Notes: generated by a model from the letters alone, not told the origin. A stretch of 64,000 bases of DNA from Paracoccaceae bacterium (GCA_024742575.1 JANSYF010000004.1:49230-113229); one strand, 5' to 3'. Positions 18,110-28,617 are shown, numbered from the stretch's first letter. Numbers and translations are program-made.

Positions 18110-20140
18110 ATGGCGCGGGTCCGGGATCTGATCCCCAACATGCTTCTGGCGCAGCGCGGCACGCTGTTTCCCTTTGTCCCGGTGTGCCTTGGCATCGGCA
18201 TCGGCATCTATTTCACGCTGCATATCGAACCACCGATTTGGATACTTGCCTGTCTTGCGCTGGCAGGTGTTGGCCTTCTTGTCTGGCATCTGCGCAGCCA
18301 GTCGGCCTTTGCGCCGCTGATCTGCGCGGTGGCTATGGTGGCGCTGGGGCTGGCGCTTGCTGGTGTTCGGGCGAATCTGGTGGCGGGTGCGGTGATCGAC
18401 TGGCGCTACTATGGGCCGGTGACGGGCAGGGTGGTCGACATCGACCGCTCTGCCTCGGACGCGCTGCGCATCACGCTCGACACGGTCTGGCTGACCAATG
18501 TGCCACTGTCTGAAACGCCAACCCGTGTGCGCCTTTCGCTGCACTCCAAGATTCCGGGCATTGCACCCGAACCCGGTCAAACCATTAGCACCACCGCTCA
18601 TCTTGGCCCACCGGGCGGTGCTGTCGAACCCGGCGGCTTCGATTTCCGACGCCACGCGTGGTTCCTGCGGTTGGGCGCTGTTGGCTATACCCGGGTGCCG
18701 GTGGTTCTGTGGGAGGAGGCGGGGCAGGAGCGTTTCATCTTCCAGACCCGCATGGCGATTTCAGCCCGCGTGCAGACAGCATTGCCGGGTGAAACCGGTG
18801 CTTTTGCGACCGCGATCATCACAGGCGATCGCAGCGCCATTCCCCAACCTGTGCTGCAAGCCCTGCGTGACACCAACCTTGCGCATTTGCTTGCGATCTC
18901 TGGCCTGCATATGGGGCTGGTCAGCGCATTTGCCTTTGCCATTCTGCGTCTTGGGTTGCTGCTGACGCCCATCGGCCTGCGCTGGCCGATCAAAAAGATC
19001 GCAGCGGCAGGGGCGCTGATGGTGGCAGGCGTTTACCTCGCGCTGTCCGGCGGCAATGTCGCCACCGAACGGGCCTTTGTGATGGTGGCTGTAATGCTGC
19101 TTGCCATCATGGTTGATCGACGCGCGATCTCATTGCGGGCTGTCGCGCTGGCGGCCCTGATTGTGCTGAGCCTGCGCCCCGAAGCGATGATTGGACCGGG
19201 GTTTCAGATGTCCTTTGCCGCCACAACTGCACTGGTTGCCGTGTTCGGCGCGATCCGCGACAGCAGCCATGAACTGCCACGCCATCGATTTTTGCGCGGA
19301 GTGGCATCAGTTGTCTTATCTTCGGCGGTGGCCGGAGCGGCGACCGCCCCATTCGCTATGGCGCATTTCAACCAGATTGCCCAGTTTGGGCTGGTGGCCA
19401 ACCTTCTGACCGTGCCGTTAATGGGGTTGTTGGTGATTCCGGCGGCGGTGCTGGGCATACTGCTGATGCCCTTCGGGCTAGAGGCGCTTGGGCTGATTCC
19501 AATGGGGTTGGGTCTGGAGTGGATTCTGCATATCGCGCAATCACTGGCGCTATGGGATGGCGCGGTTCGGCCCGTCATGACACCGGGTCCCACCGTCTTG
19601 CCGCTCATCACGCTGGGCAGTCTGTTCATTGTGCTGTGGCACGGCTCCGGGCGTCTTCTGGGTTTTATGCCCCTGTGTCTTGCGGTTGGGCTTTGGACCA
19701 CTGCCGAGCGCCCTGCGATCCTTGTGGCTGAAGGCGGCGCACTGGTGGGCGTAATGACGGATCAGGGACGCGCGCTATCACGGCCCAAAGGGTCTGGGTT
19801 CATCGCCGAAGTTTGGTTGGAAAATGACGGGCAGGGCTTGGATCAACCCGCCGCTGCCGCGCTGTGGGAGGGTCAGACATGGCCGATTCAGCACATCCAG
19901 GGAAAACGCAACGCTGCGGCCTATCAAGGGTGCGCCGAAGGTAGTCTGATCATTGCCAGCGCAGATTTGCCAACGCGGCCACAAGCCGCGACCTGCGCCG
20001 TGTTCGATGCCAATGCCCTAAAAGGGTTGGGGAGCTTGTCGATCACCCGTACGCAAACGGGCGCATGGCAGATAGAAAAAGCGCGCGACCGATCGGGCGC
20101 GCGCCTTTGGAACGATGCGACAGTCAGACAGACTCAGTAA
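18110..20140 (+). CDS. comEC: ComEC/Rec2-family DNA-uptake channel protein
   Basis: The product is 676 aa. It has an N-terminal DUF4131-like region with two helices, a soluble OB-like stretch (about residues 100-200), and the competence domain with the signature [16 protein letters not shown] near residue 262 followed by several membrane helices. The C-terminal part after residue 520 has no HxHxDH metallo-beta-lactamase motif, as in many Rhodobacterales versions. The family moves single-stranded DNA across the inner membrane, and in Rhodobacter ComEC takes part in uptake of gene transfer agent DNA. This makes its presence near the lysis cassette worth noting. Its end overlaps lexA by 7 bp. 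Confidence 0.93.
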   Translation: MARVRDLIPNMLLAQRGTLFPFVPVCLGIGIGIYFTLHIEPPIWILACLALAGVGLLVWHLRSQSAFAPLICAVAMVALGLALAGVRANLVAGAVIDWRYYGPVTGRVVDIDRSASDALRITLDTVWLTNVPLSETPTRVRLSLHSKIPGIAPEPGQTISTTAHLGPPGGAVEPGGFDFRRHAWFLRLGAVGYTRVPVVLWEEAGQERFIFQTRMAISARVQTALPGETGAFATAIITGDRSAIPQPVLQALRDTNLAHLLAISGLHMGLVSAFAFAILRLGLLLTPIGLRWPIKKIAAAGALMVAGVYLALSGGNVATERAFVMVAVMLLAIMVDRRAISLRAVALAALIVLSLRPEAMIGPGFQMSFAATTALVAVFGAIRDSSHELPRHRFLRGVASVVLSSAVAGAATAPFAMAHFNQIAQFGLVANLLTVPLMGLLVIPAAVLGILLMPFGLEALGLIPMGLGLEWILHIAQSLALWDGAVRPVMTPGPTVLPLITLGSLFIVLWHGSGRLLGFMPLCLAVGLWTTAERPAILVAEGGALVGVMTDQGRALSRPKGSGFIAEVWLENDGQGLDQPAAAALWEGQTWPIQHIQGKRNAAAYQGCAEGSLIIASADLPTRPQAATCAVFDANALKGLGSLSITRTQTGAWQIEKARDRSGARLWNDATVRQTQ

Positions 20141-20832
20141 GTTCTGATCAAACCAACCAGACGTCCCTGCACCTTGACCGCGCCCAACGGCAGAATGCGC
20201 GCTTCATAAGCCGGGTTTGCGGCCTCAAGAATAATGCTCTCGCCCTTGCGCTTATAGCGTTTGAGTGTGGCCTCATACCCTTCAACCTGCGCCACCACGA
20301 TGTCACCGTTGTCGGCGCTGGACGTTTCACAGATGACCACGACATCACCATCGTTGATCCCAGCTTCGATCATCGAATCGCCTTTGACTTCAAGCGCATA
20401 GTGACGACCATTGCCCGACAACATCGCGCCCGGCACCGCCACCGAGGGTGGCACATCATTGATCGATTCAATCGGCACACCGGCAGCAATCCGACCCATC
20501 AAAGGCAATTCCATCGCGTGGATCGCTTCAACGCTCTTTGCATTGGCAGGCGGCGGCACATCCGGCAAGTCGCCGTCGATCACTTTGGGGGTAAAGCCCG
20601 GCTGTTTTGCAGCCAATGTCTCGGGCAGCTTCACGATTTCAATCGCCCGCGCCCGATGCGCAAGACGTCGGATGAATCCACGTTCCTCCAACGCGCTGAT
20701 TAGGCGGTGAATGCCCGATTTGGACCTCAAATCGAGCGCATCCTTCATTTCTTCAAAGCTTGGGGGCACACCGTCACGTGCCACACGTTTGCTGATGAAT
20801 TCCAGCAGGTCGAGTTGTTTCTTGGTCAGCAT
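20134..20832 (-). CDS. lexA: SOS repressor LexA
   Basis: The protein is 232 aa, repressor of the SOS regulon. Residues 1-65 form the winged helix ([45 protein letters not shown]). The self-cleavage site is Ala117-Gly118 in [10 protein letters not shown], and the Ser-Lys dyad is Ser153 (KGDSMIEAG) and Lys191 ([10 protein letters not shown]). An alphaproteobacterial LexA box lies 34 bp before the ATG, so the gene is very likely autoregulated. It is convergent with comEC and lies downstream of moeA on the same strand, with its own promoter. Confidence 0.97.
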   Translation of the reverse strand: MLTKKQLDLLEFISKRVARDGVPPSFEEMKDALDLRSKSGIHRLISALEERGFIRRLAHRARAIEIVKLPETLAAKQPGFTPKVIDGDLPDVPPPANAKSVEAIHAMELPLMGRIAAGVPIESINDVPPSVAVPGAMLSGNGRHYALEVKGDSMIEAGINDGDVVVICETSSADNGDIVVAQVEGYEATLKRYKRKGESIILEAANPAYEARILPLGAVKVQGRLVGLIRTY

Positions 20833-20865
20833 TCTATGCCTCCGCTCGCATGATCCTCGCCTTTT

Positions 20866-20880
20866 GTTCTACTGTTGTTC
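20866..20880. promoter_or_regulatory. LexA box (GTTC-N7-GTTC) before lexA
   Basis: On the plus strand GTTC at 20866-20869 is followed by exactly seven bases and GTTC at 20877-20880. This is the direct-repeat LexA box of alphaproteobacteria. It lies 34-48 bp upstream of the lexA ATG, where a promoter would be expected. Confidence 0.85.
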
Positions 20881-20918
20881 CTGTTTTGTGTCAAGAATCA
20901 GTGAACGAGGGCCAGAAT

Positions 20919-22088
20919 TCATCGCAGGGGCAGATACTCCACAGTGTCACCAACCGCTTTCGCGGCGTCTTTTGGGCTGCGCACGATCAGCGCATCGGCT
21001 TGCCCAAGGATGCTAAGCAACGAACTATCTTGCGAACCGAAGGCGACCAACCCGCCATCTTCGATCCGCGCGCGCATGTAGTGTTCACGCGGTCCATTGG
21101 CCGGTAAGGGCTTGGCCAGAACACCAGACCTGCGGGGGGCTGGACGCTGGGCCAAGCCTAGCATGGCACGCACAACGGGGGCCACGAACACGTGCCCGCA
21201 GACCATCGCCGACACTGGATTTCCCGGCAGGCCAATCATCATAGCGTCACCAAAGCGCCCCGCCATCAACGGTTTGCCCGGGCGCATCGCCACCTTGTAG
21301 AAGCTTTGGTCGAACCCAAGCTGCGGGGCAATGTTCGCCACCACGTCATGATCGCCCACCGATGCGCCGCCGATGGTCACGATCAAATCCGCCGCTTTGG
21401 CCAGATCAAAGGCGGTCCGCAACGACGCTTCGTTGTCTCGCGAGATCGGCAACAAACGCGGCTCTGCTCCAAGATCACGCAACAACGCATGCAGACCCAA
21501 AGTGTTGGAAGCGATGATCTGGTCGGGGCCGGGGGTCTCTCCCGGCATCACCAATTCGTCGCCTGTCGAAATTAGCGCCACAACGGGTCGACGAGCAACT
21601 GGCACGTTGGCAATGTTCATAGACGCCAGCAGTGCGATGTCATTCGGCCCAATAACGCGCCCTGCGCTGACCGTGTCCCCAATCCTGAAATCACCACCAG
21701 AGGGGCGGATATGGTCATTGTCCTCGGGGGTGTCACCAATGGTGATCCAATCCCCTTCGCGGGTGACATCCTCTTGAATCACGACGGCTTTTGCACCCTC
21801 GGGCACCGGCGCACCGGTAAAGATTCGCACCGCCTCGCCAGATTTTACCGCTTGGTAAAATCCGTGCCCTGCCGCGGATTCACCGATCACCCTAAGCTTG
21901 AGCCCCGGCGTAACCTTGGTTACCGCATAACCATCCATGGCCGACCCATCAAAAGGCGGTTGGTTCCGCGTCGCCGCCACGTCCTGTGCCAAAACGCGTC
22001 CATGGGCCTGCAAAAGCGGCACAGTTTCGATGCCAACTGGCCGCGCCAATGCGAAGAGTTGCTCAAGCGCCTCCGCGACGGAAATCAT
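20919..22088 (-). CDS. moeA: Molybdopterin molybdenumtransferase
   Basis: The product is 389 aa. MoeA inserts molybdate into adenylated molybdopterin. The family blocks are [16 protein letters not shown] (residues 42-57), [19 protein letters not shown] (about 190), the MPT-binding [13 protein letters not shown] (about 255) and [17 protein letters not shown] (about 290). It is the last gene of the leftward trpG-trpD-ung-trpC-moaC-moeA run, and its start overlaps the moaC stop by 4 bp. Having trp and moa/moe genes in one operon is a known arrangement in Rhodobacterales. Confidence 0.96.
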   Translation of the reverse strand: MISVAEALEQLFALARPVGIETVPLLQAHGRVLAQDVAATRNQPPFDGSAMDGYAVTKVTPGLKLRVIGESAAGHGFYQAVKSGEAVRIFTGAPVPEGAKAVVIQEDVTREGDWITIGDTPEDNDHIRPSGGDFRIGDTVSAGRVIGPNDIALLASMNIANVPVARRPVVALISTGDELVMPGETPGPDQIIASNTLGLHALLRDLGAEPRLLPISRDNEASLRTAFDLAKAADLIVTIGGASVGDHDVVANIAPQLGFDQSFYKVAMRPGKPLMAGRFGDAMMIGLPGNPVSAMVCGHVFVAPVVRAMLGLAQRPAPRRSGVLAKPLPANGPREHYMRARIEDGGLVAFGSQDSSLLSILGQADALIVRSPKDAAKAVGDTVEYLPLR

Positions 22089-22561
22089 GACGCCTCGTAC
22101 CGCCCGGATTTTCCACCATCTTTCAGCATCACACGAATGCCGGTGATCTCCATCGCCTTATCCACCGCCTTAGCCATGTCATAGACCGTCAGCGCCGCTG
22201 TCGACACAGCAGTTAACGCCTCCATCTCGACGCCGGTTTGTCCCGTGGTTTTGACCGTGGCTTCAATCCGCAGGCCGGGCAGGTCAGGTGCCGGGGTCAG
22301 TTCGACTGCCACTTTGGTGACCGGAAGAGGGTGACAGAGCGGAATCAACTCGGGCGTCTTCTTGGCCCCCATGATCCCGGCCAACCGCGCGACGCCAATC
22401 ACGTCGCCCTTCTTGGCACGCCCTTCCGTAATGATGTCAAAGGTCTCTTGCGCCATACGGATATAGCCTTCCGCAACAGCCACGCGCGACGTCACGGCCT
22501 TGTCCGACACGTCCACCATATGCGCATCACCCTTGGCGTCGAAATGCGTAAGCCCACTCAT
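22085..22561 (-). CDS. moaC: Cyclic pyranopterin monophosphate synthase MoaC
   Basis: The protein is 158 aa, the usual MoaC length. It acts after MoaA to form cyclic pyranopterin monophosphate, the first stable intermediate in molybdenum cofactor synthesis. Visible motifs are the N-terminal [18 protein letters not shown], the active-site block [21 protein letters not shown] and [21 protein letters not shown], including the conserved Lys, His and Asp. It overlaps trpC and moeA by 4 bp each, which argues for coupled translation. Confidence 0.96.
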   Translation of the reverse strand: MSGLTHFDAKGDAHMVDVSDKAVTSRVAVAEGYIRMAQETFDIITEGRAKKGDVIGVARLAGIMGAKKTPELIPLCHPLPVTKVAVELTPAPDLPGLRIEATVKTTGQTGVEMEALTAVSTAALTVYDMAKAVDKAMEITGIRVMLKDGGKSGRYEAS

Positions 22562-23361
22562 GCCGCCACCGGATCAGCCAGTAGCGCAAGGGTGGCGGCG
22601 GTCACATCCTGTTGCCGCATCAGGCTTTCCCCAATCAGGAAACTACGCGCACCAAAGGACGCCATGTCAGCAAGGTCCGCCGGGGTGAACAGACCTGACT
22701 CTGAAATCAGCATTCTGTCGCTGGGCACATGTTTCGAAAGTTCGCGCGTTGTCTCAAGAGTGGTCTCGAACGTCTTGAGATTTCGGTTATTCACGCCAAT
22801 CAAGTGGGACTTCAATTCAAGCGCTCGATCAAGCTCCTCGCGGTCATGCACCTCGATCAACGCGTCCATGCCCCAAGCAAATGCTGCGTCTTCCAGTTCG
22901 GCCGCCTGTGGGTCTGACACGCTGGCCATGATGATCAGGATACAGTCCGCATGCAGGCTGCGGGCTTCGGCGATCTGGTAAGTGTCATACATGAAATCCT
23001 TGCGCAGCGCAGGCAGTGCAGTGCCTTGCCGCGCGGCCACCAGATAAGATTTGTCACCCTGAAAGCTGGGTGTGTCAGTCAGCACCGAAAGGCAGGTTGC
23101 CCCCCCGGCCTCATAAGCCTGCGCGAGGCTGGCGGGTTCGAAATCCGCCCGGATCAGTCCCTTGGAGGGCGACGCCTTCTTAACCTCGGCTATCAGCCCG
23201 TATCCTTCACTCTGTGCCATGCGCAACGCGGCCCCGAAAGGTCTGACGGGATCGGCCGCCCGCGCGGCCTCTTCCACGGTCGACAGCGGCACACGGGCCT
23301 TGTCGGCTGCCACTTCCTCAAGCTTGTAGGCCTTGATCTTGTCTAGAATGGTTGCGCTCAT
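22558..23361 (-). CDS. trpC: Indole-3-glycerol phosphate synthase
   Basis: The product is 267 aa, the stand-alone TrpC (not fused to TrpF). It converts the carboxyphenylamino-deoxyribulose phosphate into indole-3-glycerol phosphate in tryptophan synthesis. The (beta/alpha)8 barrel signature [16 protein letters not shown] carries the catalytic Lys near residue 57, and [13 protein letters not shown] (about residue 175) and [13 protein letters not shown] are also present. Its start overlaps the ung stop by 4 bp and its stop overlaps moaC. Confidence 0.96.
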   Translation of the reverse strand: MSATILDKIKAYKLEEVAADKARVPLSTVEEAARAADPVRPFGAALRMAQSEGYGLIAEVKKASPSKGLIRADFEPASLAQAYEAGGATCLSVLTDTPSFQGDKSYLVAARQGTALPALRKDFMYDTYQIAEARSLHADCILIIMASVSDPQAAELEDAAFAWGMDALIEVHDREELDRALELKSHLIGVNNRNLKTFETTLETTRELSKHVPSDRMLISESGLFTPADLADMASFGARSFLIGESLMRQQDVTAATLALLADPVAA

Positions 23362-24005
23362 GGGTCCGTCCAGTTGATCGGCTGTTGGCCTTGTTCTTTA
23401 AGCCACGTGTTCACGGTGGAAAAGGGGCGCGACCCGAAAAACCCACGCCGTGCCGACAGTGGCGAGGGATGCGCGCTTTGCAAAACCAGATGCCCGTGCC
23501 CGGCAACACGCGTCGCATGGCTGCGCGCATCATTGCCCCAAAGCACAAAAGCGCGCGGTCGATTTGACAGCGAGTCGAGCACTTGCGGCACCAGTTTCTG
23601 CCACCCCAACCGCCGATGTCCGCGCGCATCACCCGCGGGAACCGTCAGGACATCGTTCAACAACAACACCCCCTGTTCGGCCCAGAATCGCAGATCGCCA
23701 TTGGGCGGCGTGCGACCAATATCTTCACCCAACTCCTTGAAGATATTGTTCAAAGAGCGCGGCAACGGGCGTACGTCCGGCTCCACAGAGAACGCCAGCC
23801 CGTGTGCATGGCCGGGCGTTGGATAGGGGTCCTGTCCAAGAATTACCACGCGTACAGACTGGGGCGCACAGGCGTCCAGCGCTGCAAACACCTGCCGCTC
23901 GGGCGGAAGTACCAAACGATGTTCAGTTGCAAGTGCCTGCTCAATCGCGGGCAAATTCTCGTGAAAGAAGGGCAATGCGTGCCACGTGTCCGGCACAATC
24001 ATCAT
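23358..24005 (-). CDS. ung: Uracil-DNA glycosylase, family 1
   Basis: The protein is 215 aa and removes uracil from DNA. The water-activating motif is [21 protein letters not shown] (Asp and Tyr of GQDPYP), the uracil-binding Asn is in [11 protein letters not shown], and the leucine-loop His is in [21 protein letters not shown]. Two adjacent ATGs (24005 and 24002) could start it. It sits between trpD and trpC in the same direction and overlaps trpC by 4 bp, while a 124-bp gap with a GC-rich palindrome separates it from trpD. That suggests a later arrival in the operon. Confidence 0.95.
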   Translation of the reverse strand: MMIVPDTWHALPFFHENLPAIEQALATEHRLVLPPERQVFAALDACAPQSVRVVILGQDPYPTPGHAHGLAFSVEPDVRPLPRSLNNIFKELGEDIGRTPPNGDLRFWAEQGVLLLNDVLTVPAGDARGHRRLGWQKLVPQVLDSLSNRPRAFVLWGNDARSHATRVAGHGHLVLQSAHPSPLSARRGFFGSRPFSTVNTWLKEQGQQPINWTDP

Positions 24006-24049
24006 GTGCGATGGCCTTGGTTTCTTCGGGCCGAAAATACCTCGGGGTC

Positions 24050-24064
24050 TGGGGCAGAGCCCCA
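24050..24064. repeat. GC palindrome between trpD and ung, possible dispersed repeat
   Basis: TGGGGC-AGA-GCCCCA is a 6-bp stem with a 3-base loop, extended by one C-G pair on the minus strand. The surrounding text (minus strand, CCCCAGACCCCGAGGTATTTT) looks like a short intergenic repeat that I have seen as common in Rhodobacterales genomes; this copy is the only one noticed in the window. In the mRNA it could stabilise the upstream trpD message or attenuate transcription into ung. Confidence 0.4.
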
Positions 24065-24129
24065 GGATTTCCCGTCGTCAGAAAATCGTCGATGCGCCGA
24101 TGCAAGGTTCACCGCATGGAAATGCAAGA

Positions 24130-25146
24130 TCACGCGCCTTGGGTTATGCGCGCCAAAGCCTCGACCCGCGCTTTCGCAGCTCCGCTGTCGATACTTTCTG
24201 CCGCCATCTCCGCACCCGATTTGAGGTCGGACACTTTGTCCGCAACCACGAGGGCCGCCGCCGCATTGAGCAGTACCGCATCACGATAGGCACTTTTTGC
24301 TCCGTCCAGCAAATCCCGGAACGCTTGCGCATTTTCGGCAGGCGTTCCGCCAAGGATTTCGCGGAACGGGTGTACCGGCAGACCCGCGTCTTCGGGATGC
24401 ACCTCGCGACCACGGATCTTGCCGTCCTCCAGCACAGCCACCTGCGTCGGAGCAGAGATCGAAATCTCGTCGGTGCCGTCACCGCCATGTACGAGCCACG
24501 CCTTCTCGGAACCAAGTTCTTTCAACGTTTCCGCCATTGGGAAAATCAGGTCGATAGCAAAAGCGCCTGTCAACTGTCGCTTCACACCTGCGGGGTTGGT
24601 GAGTGGACCAAGGATGTTGAAGATCGTCTTCGAGCCCAGCTCTTGCCGCACCGGCATGACGTGTTTCATGGCCGGATGGTGCATCGGCGCCATCATGAAG
24701 CCGATTCCAACCTCGGCGATTGCGCGCTCCACCACGTCTGGGCCGACCATCACGTTGATGCCCATCTCTGTCAGCGCATCCGCTGCACCTGACTTCGACG
24801 ACAGGTTGCGGTTGCCATGTTTGGCTACGGGCACGCCAGCGCCGGCCACAACAAAGGCTGTTGCAGTCGAGATGTTCAGCGTACCCATCCCGTCACCGCC
24901 GGTGCCGACGATGTCCATCGCGCCTTCTGGTGCTTTGACAGCCGTACACTTGGCGCGCATCACCGCTGCTGCGGCAGCGTATTCCGAGACCGCCTCGCCC
25001 CGTGCGCGCAGCGCCATCAACAACCCGCCCATTTGGGCTTGCGTTGCCTCGCCGTCAAACAGCAGTTCGAACGCCTGCTCGGCCTGCGACCGGCTGAGTG
25101 GCCCTTCTGAGGCAGCGTAAATCAGGGGCTTCATCGCGTCGCTCAT
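24130..25146 (-). CDS. trpD: Anthranilate phosphoribosyltransferase
   Basis: The product is 338 aa. It joins anthranilate to PRPP. The PRPP/Mg binding block [27 protein letters not shown] is near residue 78 and [21 protein letters not shown] near residue 107, both standard. Its ATG overlaps the trpG stop by 4 bp. After its stop comes a 124-bp non-coding gap before ung, the only real gap in the operon. Confidence 0.96.
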   Translation of the reverse strand: MSDAMKPLIYAASEGPLSRSQAEQAFELLFDGEATQAQMGGLLMALRARGEAVSEYAAAAAVMRAKCTAVKAPEGAMDIVGTGGDGMGTLNISTATAFVVAGAGVPVAKHGNRNLSSKSGAADALTEMGINVMVGPDVVERAIAEVGIGFMMAPMHHPAMKHVMPVRQELGSKTIFNILGPLTNPAGVKRQLTGAFAIDLIFPMAETLKELGSEKAWLVHGGDGTDEISISAPTQVAVLEDGKIRGREVHPEDAGLPVHPFREILGGTPAENAQAFRDLLDGAKSAYRDAVLLNAAAALVVADKVSDLKSGAEMAAESIDSGAAKARVEALARITQGA

Positions 25147-25724
25147 GCGGGCACCTTCAATTCGTTCACAAAGTTCTGGAGCAGGGCGTGGCCATGTTCC
25201 GAAGCGATACTTTCAGGGTGGAATTGCACACCGTGCATCGGAAGCTCTTTATGGCTGAGCCCCATCACTGTGCCGTCTTCCAACCATGCTGTCACGTCCA
25301 GGCAGTCGGGAATCGTGTCTTTGTCGACCACAAGAGAATGATACCGGGTCGCCTCGAACGGGGTGGGCAGGCCTGCGAACACCCCTTTGCCCGTGTGGTG
25401 CATCGCGCCCATCTTGCCATGCACGATTTCCGAATGTCGCACAACGGTGCCGCCAAAGGCTTGCCCCAAGGTCTGATGGCCAAGACATACCCCCAATAGC
25501 GGTGTCATTGTTTCTGCAGCCGCCAGTGTCAGGGGCAGACAAATGCCTGCCTGATCGGGATCACACGGGCCAGGAGAAAGCAGGATGCCTGCGGGGTTCA
25601 GACCCATAGCGTCTTGCACGGTCAGCGCATCATTGCGCACGACCTTTACGTCCGTCCCAAGCTCTCCCAGATAATGCACAAGGTTGTAGGTAAAACTGTC
25701 GTAATTGTCGATGAGCAGCAGCAT
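25143..25724 (-). CDS. trpG: Anthranilate synthase component II (glutamine amidotransferase)
   Basis: The protein is 193 aa from the ATG at 25724 ([20 protein letters not shown]); a frame open 23 codons upstream adds an unrelated tail and is not used. It supplies ammonia from glutamine to TrpE. The triad is Cys in [17 protein letters not shown] and His-Glu in [15 protein letters not shown]. trpE is not in the window. It heads the leftward trpGD-ung-trpC-moaC-moeA operon, with a divergent gene 152 bp away. Confidence 0.95.
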   Translation of the reverse strand: MLLLIDNYDSFTYNLVHYLGELGTDVKVVRNDALTVQDAMGLNPAGILLSPGPCDPDQAGICLPLTLAAAETMTPLLGVCLGHQTLGQAFGGTVVRHSEIVHGKMGAMHHTGKGVFAGLPTPFEATRYHSLVVDKDTIPDCLDVTAWLEDGTVMGLSHKELPMHGVQFHPESIASEHGHALLQNFVNELKVPA

Positions 25725-25876
25725 GGGTCTTTCTTCTTCGTCGGGGCTGGCGGGGTGGGGGCCAATCGCGGTATACATGCGCAGGCAGACCAAGGCGCGT
25801 CAAGGGCGCGGGTGAGCCAACCGGCACGGATGAGATGCCGGGGGCACGTAAGTGGGGCAAGACGAGGACGTAGAGC

Positions 25877-27655
25877 ATGGCACGAGGGTTTTTGTCGGGG
25901 GCCATCTGGGGCACGGTTCTAGCCGTGGGTGGCTTGGGAACTGTTTCGGTCCTGATGCCGCTGCCTAAGGGGATGAGTCAGCCGCTTCCCACACAAGAGC
26001 CCGTAGCTGTCGCGCAAACGACTGCTTCGGAAGCTGAGCTGGAAAACACACAGGCGCCAGAGAGTCCGGAACCGAAGACGGAGCCGCGCGGGGACGAGCC
26101 TGTTGCACCGACAGAAATAGCCGAGCCGCAGGCCGAGGAAAACGATGCAGCCTCCAAAGTGCCAAGCACGGGTGACTCTGCTGAGCCGACAGAGCTGCAA
26201 GTCGATGTAGCACCGGAAGCGGATATGGCTGCGCAGGAAACGCCCGATGTTGCGCAATCAGTTGACGCGCCGGAGCCGACGACATCTGATACGACGCCCG
26301 AAACCCAGACTGTCGAAGCGCCGGCAACGCCGGCGAGACGACCCGCCGATGTCAGTTTAGTCGAGCCGGAAACTGAGGCCCCCATGTTGGACAGTCCGGC
26401 AGAGCCACAGGACACCGCACCAACAGAAACGGCAGCCGCACCCATCCCAACACCGGACACGGGTGATGCGATCGCCGCATTCGATGCCCCGGACGTTGGA
26501 ACGTCACCCTCCACGCTTTCGGCACCCGGGACGGAAGCAGCCCCAGGCAGTGCCGCCGCGCCGACGCTGAACGTTCCTCAAAGCGAAACGGAGCTGTCTG
26601 TCTCGACTGAACCTGCGCAACCGCCCGCGCCGCCAGTACCATCCATTGAAACACCGTTGGTGCCAGAGCCTGAAACCACCGCGCCTGATACCACCGCCGA
26701 TGTCGGGGCCGAGACACAAAACGAAGTGGTCCCCAGCACCGAAAGTGAGGATCAACCCGCTGTCGCGGAACGCCCGCAGGTACGCCGTCTTGTGCCATCA
26801 CAGCCGGAACCGGCTGAGGAGGACACCGCAACTGCAGCCCTGCGCCCAGCCATTGGAACGCCCGCGGCGCCTTTGACGGAACGCAGTCCGGGCAACTCGG
26901 GCCGCCTGCCGTCGATCGGCGGGGCAAGCGACGCTGCCGATACGCCGGAACCGGTTGATCCAGCAATCGACAAGAGCTTGCCGCCATTGCAACGCTTTGC
27001 TGCGCCAGCCGATTTCGATCCGGCGTTGCCGAAGATGTCCATTTTGATGATCGACGATGGTACAGGGCCGTTGGGGCCAGACACGCTTGATGGGTTCCCG
27101 TTTCCTGTGACCTTTGTGATTGACCCGGCACAACCCGGTGCAGATGAACGCATGTCAGCCTATCGAGCGTTGGGATACGAAGTGGCGGCGCTGGTCACGC
27201 TTCCGGCGGCGGCGCAACCCACAGATGTCGAACAAAGTCTTGGTGGTGCAATCGCAGCGATTCCAGAGGCGGTCGCGTTGATCGAAGCGCCGGGCGGTGA
27301 GCTGCAAGCGGACCGCAGCGTTACGGAACAGGTCACCAGCTTTGTCGCTGACAGTGGACACGGGTTGGTGTTTTTGCCCAATGGGCTGAACACGGCGCAA
27401 GCTATTGCACAACGTGAAAACGTACCTGCGCTTAGTATCTTGCGTGATTTCGATGGTGATGGGCAGGATGGCCGCACCAAGCGCCGCTTTCTTGACGGGG
27501 CAGCTTTCCGCGCGCGTCAGGACGGGGCCGTTGTGATGTTGGGACGTCTGACGCCTGACACACTGTCAGCCTTGGTTCTCTGGAGCCTGCAAGACCGTGC
27601 ATCCAGCGTTGCAATGGTTCCTGTGTCGACGCTTCTGATCGAACAATCGAACTAA
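25877..27655 (+). CDS. Divergent polysaccharide deacetylase with long disordered linker
   Basis: The product is 592 aa. It has an uncleaved N-terminal membrane anchor (GFLSGAIWGTVLAVGGLGTVSVL), then some 320 residues rich in Pro, Glu, Ala and Thr (about 35-360) that should be disordered and span the periplasm, and a C-terminal domain from MSILMIDDGTGPLG to the end. That domain matches the divergent polysaccharide deacetylase (DUF610/YibQ-like) family, with FPFPVTFVIDP and IEAPGGEL. The family is thought to act on the cell envelope but lacks the usual deacetylase metal triad, so its activity is unknown. Codon use in the linker is repetitive but in frame. Confidence 0.85.
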   Translation: MARGFLSGAIWGTVLAVGGLGTVSVLMPLPKGMSQPLPTQEPVAVAQTTASEAELENTQAPESPEPKTEPRGDEPVAPTEIAEPQAEENDAASKVPSTGDSAEPTELQVDVAPEADMAAQETPDVAQSVDAPEPTTSDTTPETQTVEAPATPARRPADVSLVEPETEAPMLDSPAEPQDTAPTETAAAPIPTPDTGDAIAAFDAPDVGTSPSTLSAPGTEAAPGSAAAPTLNVPQSETELSVSTEPAQPPAPPVPSIETPLVPEPETTAPDTTADVGAETQNEVVPSTESEDQPAVAERPQVRRLVPSQPEPAEEDTATAALRPAIGTPAAPLTERSPGNSGRLPSIGGASDAADTPEPVDPAIDKSLPPLQRFAAPADFDPALPKMSILMIDDGTGPLGPDTLDGFPFPVTFVIDPAQPGADERMSAYRALGYEVAALVTLPAAAQPTDVEQSLGGAIAAIPEAVALIEAPGGELQADRSVTEQVTSFVADSGHGLVFLPNGLNTAQAIAQRENVPALSILRDFDGDGQDGRTKRRFLDGAAFRARQDGAVVMLGRLTPDTLSALVLWSLQDRASSVAMVPVSTLLIEQSN

Positions 27656-27723
27656 GCTGCTGTGGACGCGTTGATGTGTCTTTCGGTATCAGTCGACGCA
27701 ATCTTTGCGCCACCGGTTGCCGC

Positions 27724-28365
27724 TTATGCTGACGCCCAAACCTGCATATGCCCGGCAAGGTCGCCATAACCAGTGAAACGCCGCTCAAAGGTCAGGCCCA
27801 ATCTTGCGGCACAGCGTTCTGCCTGCACGGTCAGGGATGGATCGTCTGTTTGTGCCTGATAGACAAGCCTATCGTAATGTCCGAAATACATGTCTCGCAG
27901 GTCAGGGTGCCGGTCGAGCCCAAGAGGTTTCCAGACAAACGCGTCAAATTGGCGGACAAGGAAATCCGTCAGGTAAAACGCGGTGATTTCATCCCGAGCG
28001 GCAAAGGTATCAACGCCTTCGAAAAAGCTATAGCAATGCGGGCCGGCGATCATCTCAACACCCATCTCGGCGCACGCGGCTTCGAGCAAGCCACCTGTCC
28101 CGCAATCGGCATAGGCGATGAAGATTGCCTCGTAGTCTGCTCGGTGGCGGACGACTGCGCTACGCACTGCGTCGACAATCCTTTCAGGGTGATTGTGAAG
28201 GATGGCGGGAAGGCAGGTCAGGTCCAGATGGGTCCAGCCATTCGCATCACGCACCGCAAGAATTTCCCGCGCCAATGCACCACAGGCGATGATCAACACG
28301 CGCCCGTCTCCGCGTGCAGACAGTCCGGACTCGGTCAGTAGGGTGTCGTCAGGCAGGCTCGTCAT
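27724..28365 (-). CDS. DUF1638 protein
   Basis: The protein is 213 aa from the ATG at 28365. It has the DUF1638 pattern: VLIIACGALAREILAV at the N-terminus, LPAILHNHPERIVDAV, and FIAYADCGTGGLLEAACAE, which carries conserved Cys, then HCYSFFEG. The conserved His and Cys positions suggest metal or cofactor binding. In methylotrophic archaea and in alphaproteobacteria this family is found next to corrinoid methyltransferase proteins, as it is here. Its start overlaps the end of the small membrane protein gene by 17 bp in another frame, so translation is likely coupled. Confidence 0.8.
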   Translation of the reverse strand: MTSLPDDTLLTESGLSARGDGRVLIIACGALAREILAVRDANGWTHLDLTCLPAILHNHPERIVDAVRSAVVRHRADYEAIFIAYADCGTGGLLEAACAEMGVEMIAGPHCYSFFEGVDTFAARDEITAFYLTDFLVRQFDAFVWKPLGLDRHPDLRDMYFGHYDRLVYQAQTDDPSLTVQAERCAARLGLTFERRFTGYGDLAGHMQVWASA

Positions 28366-28522
28366 CACCGGGCACATGGGCAAGGGCCCAACGCGCCAGA
28401 AGCGCCACAGCGATCAGTGCGGGCAACACCTTGAGAATGCCGAATTGCGCGAATGCCCAGACGGTCAGTCCGGATGCTGCAATAACCGCCAAGATCATCG
28501 AGGCGAATGTCGTCACTGGCAT
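28349..28522 (-). CDS. Small two-helix membrane protein
   Basis: The ATG at 28522 has AAGGAG 6 bases upstream and gives 57 aa. The sequence contains two hydrophobic segments (about residues 7-24 and 28-46) and ends with an acidic GDDEPA. No family is recognised. Its end overlaps the DUF1638 start. It follows the corrinoid protein gene but is separated from it by an intrinsic terminator, so expression may be lower than that of the upstream genes. Confidence 0.7.
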   Translation of the reverse strand: MPVTTFASMILAVIAASGLTVWAFAQFGILKVLPALIAVALLARWALAHVPGDDEPA

Positions 28523-28564
28523 GTCGATCTCCTTGTCCTGAAAATATGGGACAGTTTGATCCAT

Positions 28565-28599
28565 AATAAAGGGCCCCGCCGCATGGCGAGGCCCAAAAA
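28565..28599 (-). terminator. Intrinsic terminator after the corrinoid protein gene
   Basis: On the minus strand GGGCCTCGCC pairs with GGCGGGGCCC over an ATGC loop (10 bp, one G-T pair), followed by TTTATTAT. It lies 20 bp after the stop, before the small membrane protein and DUF1638 genes. Confidence 0.8.
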
Positions 28600-28617
28600 G
28601 TGAAGATTTCGGTCATC

